From contig NZ_AP012541.1 in assembly GCF_000829035.1 (NCBI RefSeq), positions 1,612,001 through 1,676,000 on the forward strand: 64,000 nt of DNA. The letters run 5' to 3'. The notes under the pieces were generated by a model. The model was given only the letters and a program-made list of their open reading frames with translations, was not told where the DNA came from and made no database searches. The position numbers and the translations under genes are program-made. The stretch comes from Lacticaseibacillus paracasei subsp. paracasei (GTDB lineage Bacteria > Bacillota > Bacilli > Lactobacillales > Lactobacillaceae). Of the stretch, positions 9,399 through 18,301 are shown piece after piece (the first letter of the stretch is position 1; each line of letters begins with the position of its first letter).

Positions 9399-10421
9399 TT
9401 ACTCACCTTTTTCAGCTGCTTGTTCGTCATCCGGGAAATAGAAGTCCTTGTAGCAGGTACACTGAACAAAGTGATCAGGGCCAACTTCGTGCATGATCGG
9501 ATGCTCTTCATGGGCTGATGCAGGAATCCAAGGAATCCGAGCCGCAAACCGACAACCTTCTATCTGCATATTCTTCAATGATGGCACAACGCCTTGAATG
9601 ACATGTAATTCGTCGTCATCTGAATCTGTCTGTGGCATGGAGCGAAGTAAACTGCGCGTGTATGGGTGCGTTGGATGCTTGAAAACATCCATTACCGAAC
9701 CACTTTCAACAATTTGGCCCGCATACATAACTGCCACACGATCGGCCGTTTCAGCAACAACACCAAGATCATGCGTAATTAAAATAATGCCAGAATGCAT
9801 TTCCCGTTGGATGTCTTCCAACAGATCCAGGATTTGGGCCTGAATCGTCACATCCAAAGCAGTTGTTGGTTCGTCAGCGATGATAATCGGTGGTTTGCAG
9901 GCAATCGCAATGGCAATCACAATCCGCTGCCGCATACCGCCTGACAATTCGTGCGGATATGAACGTGCCGTTCGCTCAGGGTTGGGAATACCAACTTGGT
10001 TCAGTAATTCCAAGACGCGACTTTCACGCTCTTCTTTGTTCATCTTAGTGTGATAGACCAGTGTTTCTTCAATCTGCTCACCAATCCGCATCAATGGGTT
10101 CAAAGCAGCCAATGGATCTTGAAAGATCATGCCAATATCTTTGCCACGAATTCGGTCAAAAAGGGCCTCATTCAAGCCAACAAGATTAAGATTGTTGTAC
10201 AAAATATCGCCAGTGACCTTCGTATTGCGCGGATCATGAAGGCCGATAATACTGGTTGCCAAAGTACTTTTACCAGAACCCGATTCGCCAACAATAGCTA
10301 AGATCTCATCTTTTCGTAACGTGATGCTGACATCATCGACCGCATCATAATAGTCGTCTCCGAGTCTGAATCCCGTGTGCAGATGTTGCACATCCAGCAG
10401 CAAATCTTCAGGTTTATCCAA
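9399..10421 (-). CDS. oppD: Oligopeptide ABC transporter ATP-binding protein OppD
   Basis: A protein of 340 residues and the first gene of the opp operon. Walker A GESGSGKST lies at residues 45-53; then come the signature LSGGMRQR and Walker B IIIADEPTTALD. The C-terminal domain follows HPTHPYTRSLLRSMP. The frame is open to a TTG at 10451, but AAAGGAGGA sits seven bases before a second TTG at 10421 (TTG GAT AAA CCT), which is the likely start. OppD pairs with OppF to drive peptide uptake, important for auxotrophic lactobacilli that live on casein peptides. Confidence 0.9.
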   Translation of the reverse strand: MDKPEDLLLDVQHLHTGFRLGDDYYDAVDDVSITLRKDEILAIVGESGSGKSTLATSIIGLHDPRNTKVTGDILYNNLNLVGLNEALFDRIRGKDIGMIFQDPLAALNPLMRIGEQIEETLVYHTKMNKEERESRVLELLNQVGIPNPERTARSYPHELSGGMRQRIVIAIAIACKPPIIIADEPTTALDVTIQAQILDLLEDIQREMHSGIILITHDLGVVAETADRVAVMYAGQIVESGSVMDVFKHPTHPYTRSLLRSMPQTDSDDDELHVIQGVVPSLKNMQIEGCRFAARIPWIPASAHEEHPIMHEVGPDHFVQCTCYKDFYFPDDEQAAEKGE

Positions 10422-10837
10422 GCGAACTCCTCCTTTGCGTCCTCGACGCAAGATTAAAACAAGATGAGATTTTTGAAATAATTGTCTCTAAGTATAAAGA
10501 AATTATAGCGGTTATGCAAGCGAAAAATGCGTTCTAAAGCTGTTTTGCCATGTCAAAAGCGAAAATTTGATGGCATCATTTTGGGCCCTGGTCGCCGAAA
10601 TTTAGCGAACTGTGGGCGCTCAATGAGTTCGTAGCAGCGAATATTTCGAAAAGAATAATCTTTTGATGTGTCGAACGTTGCAACTTCTTATCTGTGGCCA
10701 ACATCTTCGGTTCGCTGAAAGACAAACGCCATCCCCAAGGCCTTATCCGTCAGCGTCTCAGGGACAGTGCCCAAGTGCGCTCATCACGCTCCAGATCAAG
10801 GTCTATTACACGATGGTTTCTAGCCAAGCAAACTCTT
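10422..10837. other. Intergenic region upstream of the opp operon
   Basis: No credible gene was found in these 416 bases. On the minus strand a TATAAT at 10502-10507 could be the opp -10 box, but no convincing -35 lies 16-18 bases upstream. A partial arm of the long-hairpin repeat family lies at 10796-10825. The plus-strand open frame from 10694 has no ribosome-binding site and runs through the acpP terminator, so it is not taken as a gene. Confidence 0.5.
10796..10825. repeat. Solitary right arm of the long-hairpin repeat family
   Basis: The 30 bases from 10796 (TCAAGGTCTATTACACGATG, then GTTTCTAGCC) match the right arm of the full copy at 16594-16705 (CCAAGGTCCTTACACGTAGG, then TTTCTGGGCC) nearly base for base. 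The matching left arm is not present upstream, so this looks like a decayed or truncated element. Confidence 0.55.
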
Positions 10838-10870
10838 AAAAAAAGCCGTCCATCTCTGGTCGGCTTTTTG
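10838..10870 (-). terminator. Rho-independent terminator of acpP
   Basis: On the minus strand AAAAAGCCG and CGGCTTTTTTT form a stem with a T-run. It begins one base after the acpP stop codon and ends the recG-plsX-acpP transcript. Confidence 0.85.
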
Positions 10871-11113
10871 TCACTTCTGATGGGCGTTGATGTAATCAAC
10901 GGCATCTTGAACTGTTTTGATGTTTTCGGCGTCGTCATCGGGGATTTCTGCTCCGAAGGCATCTTCTAACTCTAAAACAAATTCAACGATGTCAATTGAA
11001 TCCGCATCAAGATCCTTTTGAAAGTTAAGTGTCGGGCTGATTTTATCGGGACTCAGTTGAAAATGGTCCTGAATTAGGCCGGCAATTTTTTGATAAATTT
11101 CGTCTTCACTCAT
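10871..11113 (-). CDS. acpP: Acyl carrier protein
   Basis: An acidic protein of 80 residues. The phosphopantetheine attachment site is Ser39 in LDADSIDIVEF; DSI replaces the commoner DSL and is tolerated in the family. The frame stays open 15 codons further upstream, but GGAGGAG six bases before the ATG at 11113 sets the start. It follows plsX by 53 bases. PlsX transfers acyl groups from ACP to phosphate, so the two act in the same phospholipid-synthesis step. Lactobacilli often have a second ACP gene in the fab cluster, so this may be the housekeeping or a secondary copy. Confidence 0.93.
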   Translation of the reverse strand: MSEDEIYQKIAGLIQDHFQLSPDKISPTLNFQKDLDADSIDIVEFVLELEDAFGAEIPDDDAENIKTVQDAVDYINAHQK

Positions 11114-11166
11114 GTTGCTCCTCCATTCATCTGCCAATTTAGTGTACTTGTTTGCCACTGGAATGT

Positions 11167-12192
11167 CTACGCTTTCTCAGCGGTTTTCGCTTCGGCAACT
11201 TCTGGATGGGCATCAAAATAATCGGCAACTTTCGTAACGGTGCCATTTTGAACCATTTTGGCGGTTTGCAGCAAAGTATAATAAACGGTCTCTGCATCTG
11301 CCGCACCATGAGCCTTGATTAAAGGTGCTTTGAGCCCCAGCAAGACCGCGCCGCCGTATGACGAAATATCAAAGGTTGAGGCCATCGACTTGAGATTACC
11401 CTTCAGGAACAAACCGCCTAATTTGCCGGAAAGGCCCCCTTCATAGATGGCTCCCTTCAGCATGTGCATGACCGTACGCACAGTGCCTTCAATTGCCTTG
11501 AGCGTTGCGTTACCGGTGAAACCGTCCGTCACCACAACATCGGCAGGACCGTTTAGGATATCACTAGACTCAACGTTACCAACAAAATTAATCCCCGGAG
11601 CCGCGGCTAATAAATCATGAGCCTCTTGATGCATTTTGTCGCCTTTGTTGGCTTCAGTGCCATTGTTCAGCAAACCAACTCGTGGATTTTCAACGTTGCG
11701 AACATCTTTAGCATAGTAACTGCCCATGATGGCATATTGTAACAGATGATACGGACGATTTTCAGCGTTGGCACCGACGTCCAGCATCACAAAGCCTTTG
11801 CCGTCAACTGTCGGCAAGGTTGGTAACAAACCGGGGCGTTCAATGGCACGAATGCGGCCGATAATAAACAAGCCTGCCGCCAACAAAGCTCCAGTTGAGC
11901 CGAGTGAAACCATCGCGTCTGCCTCGCCTTGTTTAACGGCTTGAGCGGCTAAGACCATGGAAGCCTGTTTTTTGCGGCGGATAGCACGAACGGGTTCATC
12001 GTCGCTGTTAATTTTTTCCGGAGTATGAATGATTGTTAACCGTTCATCATGATGAATAAGCGGTTTAATTTTTGCTTCATCCCCGTACAAAAGAAATGTC
12101 AATTCTTTGTTGGCATCTCTAGCTTTTTCGACCCCGGCAATGACAACTTCTGGGGCGTTGTCGCCACCCATGGCATCAATCGCAATTTTCAT
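11167..12192 (-). CDS. plsX: Phosphate acyltransferase PlsX
   Basis: A protein of 341 residues, the usual length. It makes acyl-phosphate from acyl-ACP, the donor for the first glycerol-3-phosphate acylation by PlsY. The N-terminus [20 protein letters not shown] is diagnostic, and the segment [16 protein letters not shown] is the family core. The ATG is preceded by GAAAGGAACG and lies 21 bases after recG. It sits between recG and acpP as in many Bacillota. Confidence 0.95.
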
Positions 12193-12213
12193 TCAATTCG
12201 TTCCTTTCAAGTT

Positions 12214-14253
12214 TTAATCCAAACTACCGAGCATCTGCCGGCTTTCCGCCAAGTAAGCGGCAAGCGGCTGATGGTCAGACTGCAGCAAATGTGGATCGGT
12301 TTTAAAAATCTGGGCCACAATCTTTTGCGCAGCTTCTAGGGTTGGAAAATCGCCCACTGGATCAGCGACTTTGAACTCTGGTAAACCAGATTGCTTATCT
12401 CCAAAAATATCACCTGAACCCCGCATTTCCAAATCTTTTTGGGCAAGTAAGAACCCGTCGTTGGTCTTGGTCATAATTTCCATGCGGGCAATTCCTTGCT
12501 CATTTTTGGGATCAGCGATAAGCAGACACTGTGCTGCCTTTTGCCCACGTCCGACACGCCCGCGCAACTGATGCAATTGAGAAAGTCCAAAGCGATCAGC
12601 ATCAAAAATTGCCATGACAGTGGCATTAGGTATGTCCACTCCAACTTCAACGACGGTGGTCGAAACCAGAACCGCGATCTTCCCATCGCTAAAAGCACGC
12701 ATAATCTGATCCTTCTCGTCCGGCTTCATCTGTCCATGCAATAACGCAACAGGGCCAAGATTGCCGACCGCTTTTTGCATATCAACAAAAAGCTGCTCGG
12801 CATTTTGCAAATCAATTTTTTCGGATTCGGCAATCAAAGGGGTGATCGCAAACACCTGACTGCCTGACTGCACCTGCTCACGAATGATTCGATAAACTTG
12901 GTCAATCTGATTTTTGCGCAGCCACATGGTCGCGATCGGCTTGCGGCCCGCAGGTAATTCATCAATCGTGGAGACATCCATTTCCCCATAGGCTGTAATG
13001 GCCAGTGTTCGGGGAATAGGCGTCGCTGTCATTGACAACAAATCCGGCTTTTGTCCTTTTTCTTGAAGGATCTTGCGCTGATTAACCCCAAATCGATGCT
13101 GTTCATCAATAACAACCAGACCGAGCGCATGAAAGTCGACCCCTTTTTGAATCAACGCGTGCGTGCCGATGATGAGATTCAGGCGGCCATCACGCAACTC
13201 ACTTAGGAGCTCGCGACGCTTTTTGGTTGACGTCGAGCCAGTCAACAACCCTAATTTGACTGGAAAATCTTTGAATAACTTTGTCAATTTGGCAAAATGT
13301 TGCTCAGCTAACACTTCAGTCGGCACCATTAAAGCCGCCTGAAAACCAGCGGTCACCGCCGCATACAGAACAATGGCGGCAACAACCGTTTTACCGCTCC
13401 CAACATCGCCTTGTAGCAGTCGATTCATATGATTTGGCCGCCGCATATCGGCACAAATTTCGTTTACCACGCGTTTTTGAGCATTCGTGAGCGCAAACGG
13501 CAATGTCGCTATTAGCGCGCGCAAGGCCTGATTGTCATAAGGAATCGCCAACCCGTTGCTGCTGTTGGCATTCAGTTGTTTTAACGCCTGAATTTGCAAT
13601 TGGAAAAGGAAAAACTCCCGGAAAACCCCAGTACGGCGAGCCGCCTTTGCTTCTGCTGGCGTATCAGGAAAATGCATGCCATGAACCAACTGAGCATCAC
13701 TCATTAAGCGATAATGCTCGCGAATGCTGGCAGGTACCAAATCGTTGATATTTTGCTGATCGCGTTCCCAGGCAGCTTTGATCAAGTCGAGTAATGTCCC
13801 CATGCGGACATTTTTGTTGACGGTGTAAATCGCCGCCATCGACGGTTGATCCTGCGACTGTGTCGCGAGAATTTTCATGCCGGTCAGACTACGACGCTTG
13901 GCATCCCATTTTCCAAAGATTGCTGCTTCATCACCCATCTGAAAACGATCTTTTAACCATGGTTGATTAAAAAACGTCACCAGAATCACGCTACGTTCAA
14001 TTTGGAGCTTCACGTTAACGCGACTACGATGCGGCCCAAATCGACTAATAACCGGATCGGTCACAACGATCCCCTTGACCGTCAATTTTTCCTGATCGGC
14101 TGCCTCGGCAAGATCCTTCACTTTCAAATCATCGTAGCGGTAAGGAAAATAAAATAGGAGATCTCTAATGGTGTGAATACCAAGGCTTGCCAGCCCAGCT
14201 TCACGTTTCGGACCAACACCAGGTAGAACAGTAACGGGATCAGTCAAAGCCAT
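12214..14253 (-). CDS. recG: ATP-dependent DNA helicase RecG
   Basis: A protein of 679 residues. It remodels stalled replication forks and branched DNA. The N-terminal wedge (OB-fold) domain starts at VLPGVGPKREAGL; the helicase core has Walker A GDVGSGKT, the DEAH-type box VIDEQH and motif III (SMTATPIPRT); the C-terminal TRG region follows GRGQKAAQCLLI. The frame is open for 42 codons upstream, but AAAGGAGGTG before the ATG at 14253 and homology of MALTDPVTVLPGVG fix this start. Confidence 0.95.
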   Translation of the reverse strand: MALTDPVTVLPGVGPKREAGLASLGIHTIRDLLFYFPYRYDDLKVKDLAEAADQEKLTVKGIVVTDPVISRFGPHRSRVNVKLQIERSVILVTFFNQPWLKDRFQMGDEAAIFGKWDAKRRSLTGMKILATQSQDQPSMAAIYTVNKNVRMGTLLDLIKAAWERDQQNINDLVPASIREHYRLMSDAQLVHGMHFPDTPAEAKAARRTGVFREFFLFQLQIQALKQLNANSSNGLAIPYDNQALRALIATLPFALTNAQKRVVNEICADMRRPNHMNRLLQGDVGSGKTVVAAIVLYAAVTAGFQAALMVPTEVLAEQHFAKLTKLFKDFPVKLGLLTGSTSTKKRRELLSELRDGRLNLIIGTHALIQKGVDFHALGLVVIDEQHRFGVNQRKILQEKGQKPDLLSMTATPIPRTLAITAYGEMDVSTIDELPAGRKPIATMWLRKNQIDQVYRIIREQVQSGSQVFAITPLIAESEKIDLQNAEQLFVDMQKAVGNLGPVALLHGQMKPDEKDQIMRAFSDGKIAVLVSTTVVEVGVDIPNATVMAIFDADRFGLSQLHQLRGRVGRGQKAAQCLLIADPKNEQGIARMEIMTKTNDGFLLAQKDLEMRGSGDIFGDKQSGLPEFKVADPVGDFPTLEAAQKIVAQIFKTDPHLLQSDHQPLAAYLAESRQMLGSLD

Positions 14254-14353
14254 CAAGGCACCTCCTTTTTCAAAATATAGCAAACCACTAATGAGTGTGT
14301 TACTGACCATCTGGCCTAATGACGCCAATCGCACGCTTTTATATAAATTTCGC

Positions 14354-14381
14354 AAAAAGGTGCCCCGCATGCGGGACACCT
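14354..14381 (-). terminator. Rho-independent terminator after fakA
   Basis: On the minus strand AGGTGTCCCGC and GCGGGGCACCT pair closely and are followed by five T. It lies between fakA and recG, so some of the yloU-fakA transcript ends here and recG may depend partly on read-through. Confidence 0.8.
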
Positions 14382-14402
14382 GTACGCGATAGCTGTTTAA
14401 GC

Positions 14403-16079
14403 CTACTCAACTGAGACGAAATAAGGATAAACCGGTTGATCACCTTGATGGATTTCAAATTCCAAATCCGGATATTGCTTACCGACAGCATCGGCAATCG
14501 CCTTTGCTTCCGTTTGATTAGCATCCGCACCCACGATGATGGTCACAATTTCACTATCGTCATTGATCATTTTATCAATCATCGCAATCCCTGCTGCTTC
14601 GCGATCCTTATCAGTCACTGTGATCGTACCGTCGATAATCCCCATCCAGTCGTGATCTCTGATCGCCAATCCGTTGATCGTCGTATCACGGATGGCTCGG
14701 GTGATTGACCCGCTGATCACATTCGGTAGTTGGGCAGTCATTTCACTTTGATTAGTGGCTAGATCTGCATCAGGACTGTACCCTAGCATCGCGGTCATTC
14801 CTTGGTTGATCGTCTTACTTTTGACCACTGCAACTTCAACGTCAGTCGCCGCTTTTGCCGCTGCTTCCGCGGCCATGAAGATATTGCCATTGTTAGGCAA
14901 GACGATCACGTGCTTGGCATGCGCTGCTTTAACCGCATCCAAAATATCGTTTGTGCTTGGATTCATGGTCTGACCGCCATTGAGCACATGCGTCACGCCA
15001 AGGCTCTTGAAGAGTTCTCCGAGTCCTTGACCAGCCGCAATCGCAACGACACCCATTTCAGCTAACGGCTTTTGGGCCACTTGTTGATCCAATGCGCCTT
15101 CACGTTCAATAATGCTCTCCTGTTGCAAGCGCATGTTATCAACTTTGATTTTCATCAATGAACCAAATTGCTGACCATAACGGAAAACAGTCCCCGGATG
15201 CTCAGTATGAACGTGCACCTTGACCACTTCTTCATCAGAAATAACCAAGGTCGAGTCACCGAGTGTATTCAAATAGTTACGGAACGGTTCGTAGTCAAAA
15301 TGTTTGAGGTTTTGGCCATCACCAAGTTCGACCATCATTTCGGTACAGTAGCCGTATACGATATCGGCTGGATCAAGCTGTACTTGCGCACTTTGATGAT
15401 GCACAGCATTAATCATTTCGTTCATTTCTTCGTCAGTGACGTCATGAACATCTGAACTAATTTTACCGGACAAGCCTTCTTGGAAACCCTCGTAAATAAA
15501 AACAAGTCCTTGTCCACCAGAATCAACCACGCCGACTTCTTTCAAGACGGCCAAAAGATCAGGCGTTTTGGCTAAGGCACGTTTAGCACCTTTCACAACT
15601 GCCTGCATAACAACTAAAGCATCATCAGAGCCATTAGCCGCTTTTAAGCCAGCTTTAGCCGCTTCACGGGCGACTGTCAGGATCGTGCCTTCAACCGGCT
15701 TCATGACGGCTTTATAGGCCGTCTCGACGCCATGTGCAAACGCATCGGCTAGGTCCTGAGCCGTCAGACTTTTCTTATGCGCCACGCTTTTTGCAAAGCC
15801 ACGGAAAAGTTGCGAGCTAATGACGCCAGAATTGCCTCGCGCGCCCATCAGCAAACCTTTGCCAAGATGCTTGGCTAAGTCACCAACTGACTCATCATTA
15901 GACTCCAACACCGCTTTTGCGCCAGTTTGAAAAGTCAGGTTCATATTAGTGCCAGTATCACCATCCGGAACTGGAAAAACGTTTAATGAATTCACAAAAT
16001 CAGCATTTTTATTGATGCGATGTGCGGCTACCCGGATCATATCCTGGAATTTAGTCGCGGTAATTTCGGTTACTGCCAC
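14403..16079 (-). CDS. fakA: Fatty acid kinase catalytic subunit FakA (DAK2/DegV-associated family)
   Basis: A protein of 558 residues (YloV family). It phosphorylates exogenous fatty acids held by a FakB (DegV-like) partner, and the acyl-phosphate enters phospholipid synthesis next to the PlsX product. The N-terminal DAK2 domain carries the nucleotide/Mg site NVFPVPDGDTGTNM and the GARGNSGVI loop; a middle domain and a C-terminal DegV-like region follow. The start is GTG with GAGGAGG upstream. The neighbours yloU (Asp23-like), recG and plsX match the Bacillus order. No fakB is in the window. Confidence 0.92.
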   Translation of the reverse strand: MAVTEITATKFQDMIRVAAHRINKNADFVNSLNVFPVPDGDTGTNMNLTFQTGAKAVLESNDESVGDLAKHLGKGLLMGARGNSGVISSQLFRGFAKSVAHKKSLTAQDLADAFAHGVETAYKAVMKPVEGTILTVAREAAKAGLKAANGSDDALVVMQAVVKGAKRALAKTPDLLAVLKEVGVVDSGGQGLVFIYEGFQEGLSGKISSDVHDVTDEEMNEMINAVHHQSAQVQLDPADIVYGYCTEMMVELGDGQNLKHFDYEPFRNYLNTLGDSTLVISDEEVVKVHVHTEHPGTVFRYGQQFGSLMKIKVDNMRLQQESIIEREGALDQQVAQKPLAEMGVVAIAAGQGLGELFKSLGVTHVLNGGQTMNPSTNDILDAVKAAHAKHVIVLPNNGNIFMAAEAAAKAATDVEVAVVKSKTINQGMTAMLGYSPDADLATNQSEMTAQLPNVISGSITRAIRDTTINGLAIRDHDWMGIIDGTITVTDKDREAAGIAMIDKMINDDSEIVTIIVGADANQTEAKAIADAVGKQYPDLEFEIHQGDQPVYPYFVSVE

Positions 16080-16138
16080 GGAACATCCTCCTCGAAGAAC
16101 TTCAATATGTCACACCGTTAACAACCGGTGCGTGTACG

Positions 16139-16501
16139 TCAGTCGCCTAATACCTTGACGCCTTGGACGATGACGGTCACTTCATCAGTCGTGACCCCCA
16201 ACATCGTTTCGAGGTTGTATTTTACTTTGTCTTGGACATTTCGGCAAACTTCTGAAATTTTAGTGCCATAACTGACGATAATGTTGACTTCGATTTTCAC
16301 GCCATTATCTGTCTGACGAACGACAACACCGCGCGAATAATTTTCGCGTTTCAAAATGTCATTGAGATTATCGCGAATCTGATTACGGCTAGCCATGCCG
16401 ACGATACCATAGATGGACGTCGCCGCACCGCCAACCACCGTCGCAATGACACTGTTGGAAATGTCGATGATTCCGTATTTGGTTTTGATTTTGACCGCCA
16501 T
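16139..16501 (-). CDS. yloU: Asp23/Gls24 family envelope stress protein (YloU-like)
   Basis: A protein of 120 residues with the Asp23 fold: an N-terminal strand-helix (TKYGIIDISNSVIATVVGGAA) and the typical core EVNIIVSYGTKISEVCRNVQDKVK. Members of the family act at the cell envelope, though the biochemical role is not settled. The start at 16501 has TAGGAGG upstream; an ATG 12 codons earlier lacks one. It lies 59 bases upstream of fakA, as in other Bacillota. A second, distinct member of the family is at 38096-38557. Confidence 0.88.
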   Translation of the reverse strand: MAVKIKTKYGIIDISNSVIATVVGGAATSIYGIVGMASRNQIRDNLNDILKRENYSRGVVVRQTDNGVKIEVNIIVSYGTKISEVCRNVQDKVKYNLETMLGVTTDEVTVIVQGVKVLGD

Positions 16502-17004
16502 GCTGTTTCCTCCTAAGCCATTCGCGATGATTTTCACATCGCGTACAATTCTACCAGCTAGTTTAGCATAGCTAAGCGATGACTGCGAGCAGAGCGTGAA
16601 TCAGCCCGATTAGAAACCGAAGTGTAAGCGGCCTTGGTTGTGATGGCCGGTTTTTGGCCATTGCATCCAAGGTCCTTACACGTAGGTTTCTGGGCCTGTT
16701 CACGCGTTTCCGAACCTCCAAGCTCACAAATACCTAAATTTTGATCACTTAAACCTGAGGTGCCTATGTGTCAGTTTCTGGTCTTGTCGCTACCTTTATG
16801 AGACAATCGTTAACAGTAACATTTTTCAAAGAATATCGGACTATTTGTACTTACCCACCCAATTTTCTTAGAGTCTGATCACGCGTTTATTTTGACCTGT
16901 CAAGTAATTTTACTTTGCAAAAATTCTTGCATTAACCGCGGGCCTATGATAAGTTAGTTGAGTGAAAAATTCGAGGGTGACCTTGAAAAAAAGGAGGTCA
17001 TATT
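16502..17004. other. Intergenic region between yloU and rpmB
   Basis: It holds a small inverted repeat just upstream of yloU (GCGATG with CATCGC), the long hairpin at 16594-16705, and the rpmB promoter region. For rpmB a TATGAT lies at about 16946-16951, but no good -35 is placed at the right distance. No gene of its own is seen. Confidence 0.5.
16594..16705. repeat. Long imperfect hairpin, full copy A
   Basis: A 112-base self-complementary element. From outside in, the paired arms are GCGTGAATCAG with CTGTTCACGC, AGAAACC with GGTTTCT, GTGTAAG with CTTACAC, CCTTGG with CCAAGG, and ATGGCC with GGCCAT around a short loop. It shares TTAGAAACCG...TAAGCGGCC and CTTA...GGTTTCTG with the copies at 17263, 39213 and 51476. 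Confidence 0.85.
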
Positions 17005-17190
17005 GTGGCTAAAGATATTATTACTGGTCGTCATACCACGTTTGGCAACAAGCGTTCTCACGCTTTGAATTCAAGCCGGCGCCAATGGAAAGCCAACCTG
17101 CACAAGGTTCGTATCCTTGTCGATGGTAAACCAAAGCGGGTATGGGTTTCTGCACGTGCCCTTAAATCAGGTAAACTGACCCGGGTTTGA
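17005..17190 (+). CDS. rpmB: Large ribosomal subunit protein bL28
   Basis: A basic protein of 61 residues, beginning [21 protein letters not shown], the standard bL28 N-terminus. It has no zinc-binding cysteines, so it is the C-minus form. The start is GTG preceded by AAAAGGAGG. It is transcribed alone on the plus strand, opposite to its neighbours, and ends at a strong terminator. Copies of the long-hairpin repeat lie on both sides of it. Confidence 0.97.
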   Translation: MAKDIITGRHTTFGNKRSHALNSSRRQWKANLHKVRILVDGKPKRVWVSARALKSGKLTRV

Positions 17191-17203
17191 TCCCATAACA
17201 TTT

Positions 17204-17255
17204 AAAAAGGTCCTGACAATGAATGTGATGCATCCTTCATTGTCAGGACCTTTTT
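17204..17255 (+). terminator. Rho-independent terminator of rpmB
   Basis: A perfect 15-bp stem (GGTCCTGACAATGAA with TTCATTGTCAGGACC) is followed by seven T and preceded by five A, so it could work in both directions. It begins 13 bases after the rpmB stop. Confidence 0.93.
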
Positions 17256-17262
17256 TTGTTGA

Positions 17263-17374
17263 GCGCGAGCAGGAGCGATTAGAAACCGGAGCGTAAGTGG
17301 CCTTGGGTGTGGTGACCGACTTTTGGCCATTACGCCCAAGGTCCTTACGAGTAAGTTTCTGCGACTGCGAGCGC
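17263..17374. repeat. Long imperfect hairpin, full copy B
   Basis: It starts eight bases after the rpmB terminator. Paired arms include GCGC/GCGC, GCAG/CTGC, AGAAAC/GTTTCT, CGTAAG/CTTACG and CCTTGGG/CCCAAGG. The left half reads GCAGGAGCGATTAGAAACCG, then GAGCGTAAG, close to the copy at 39213. Confidence 0.85.
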
Positions 17375-17384
17375 GTTATGACAA

Positions 17385-17424
17385 AACGCGAGCAGGAGTG
17401 CCTAGAAACCGGAACGTACGCGGA
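17385..17424. repeat. Solitary left arm of the long-hairpin family (B')
   Basis: ACGCGAGCAGGAGTGCCTAG followed by AAACCGGAACGTACGCGG repeats the left arm of copy B eleven bases after that copy ends, without a right arm. The next 208 bases up to thiN contain nothing recognisable. Confidence 0.6.
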
Positions 17425-17632
17425 TTTTAAGCGGTTGGCCTAATATCCCTCATACAATCGGTGATTCGTTGGACGCCAACTAATTTGGGAAAACCTTGGG
17501 CTAAAATTTCCTTGCCATGCCAAACGCCGCAATCTCCGGCCAGTTGGGACTGGTACGCACTTTTTCAGGATCTTGATATGCTGACTTCTCAGATCGGTAG
17601 TTCATTAAAGCAAATCAGGAAGAAAACAATGC

Positions 17633-18301
17633 CTAATTATCCAATTTTTGCCCGCGCCGATCACGACTATAAATAATTGCCACCTGACCAGTCGTCCAAC
17701 TCACGGTGAAGGGCTGCTTGCCAAGAAACTCATTGGAAGCCCACACATAAGGATAGCCCGCTCGCCATGGTTTTAATGGATATTTCGCTCCGACAATGGT
17801 CAAATCGGCAACTGGGGTGAGATTGACAACTGCAACGTACCGATAACCTGGCAGCGGTTTAATTTCATGCTCACCGGGGCTGTAATAATCAACCCAATTT
17901 TGCACATCAAATAAATGAAGGCGTTCAACATCTGCTAAAAAGCGCGGTTGAAGCGGTAAGAAAAGATTAGACAAAAAATGATCTAGTCGTCCACCAGTCC
18001 CGCCAACCAAGGTGACATCGCCGGATGAAGATGCCTGAAGTGCCGCTTTAACAGCCAACTCTGTATCCGTGTCATCTTTTTCAGAAGGCACCTGTTGTAG
18101 CTTCTGGACATGCCCACGAACTAGCCGCAATTCTTCAAGCGTTAAGGAATCAAAGTCGCCCACTGCCAGTTCAGGATGAATCCCTGCACGTACGAGTCGC
18201 AATGTGCCGCGATCAACGCCGATCCATACACCGGGCAATTGTTCCCAAGCGGCTGGCAAGCATGCCTGTGGACCACCTGCCATGATGTTGACGTGCGTCA
18301 T
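17633..18301 (-). CDS. thiN: Thiamine diphosphokinase
   Basis: A protein of 222 residues. It converts thiamine to thiamine diphosphate. The N-terminal catalytic part has GVDRGTLRLV, the metal/ATP-site motif AVGDFDSLT, and PSEKDDTDTELA; then GGTGGRLDHFLSN, the family signature; the C-terminal half is the thiamine-binding beta domain. Its ATG overlaps the rpe stop (ATGA). It closes the long gmk-to-thiN gene run. Confidence 0.94.
   Translation of the reverse strand: MTHVNIMAGGPQACLPAAWEQLPGVWIGVDRGTLRLVRAGIHPELAVGDFDSLTLEELRLVRGHVQKLQQVPSEKDDTDTELAVKAALQASSSGDVTLVGGTGGRLDHFLSNLFLPLQPRFLADVERLHLFDVQNWVDYYSPGEHEIKPLPGYRYVAVVNLTPVADLTIVGAKYPLKPWRAGYPYVWASNEFLGKQPFTVSWTTGQVAIIYSRDRRGQKLDN

Noticed and set aside
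10694-10969. A plus-strand open frame of 91 codons upstream of acpP
   Set aside because: It overlaps the acpP terminator and gene antisense, and part of it is the repeat-family arm.
17425-17632. A riboswitch or T-box between rpmB and thiN
   Set aside because: The region lies downstream of thiN, not upstream, and lacks TPP or T-box motifs.
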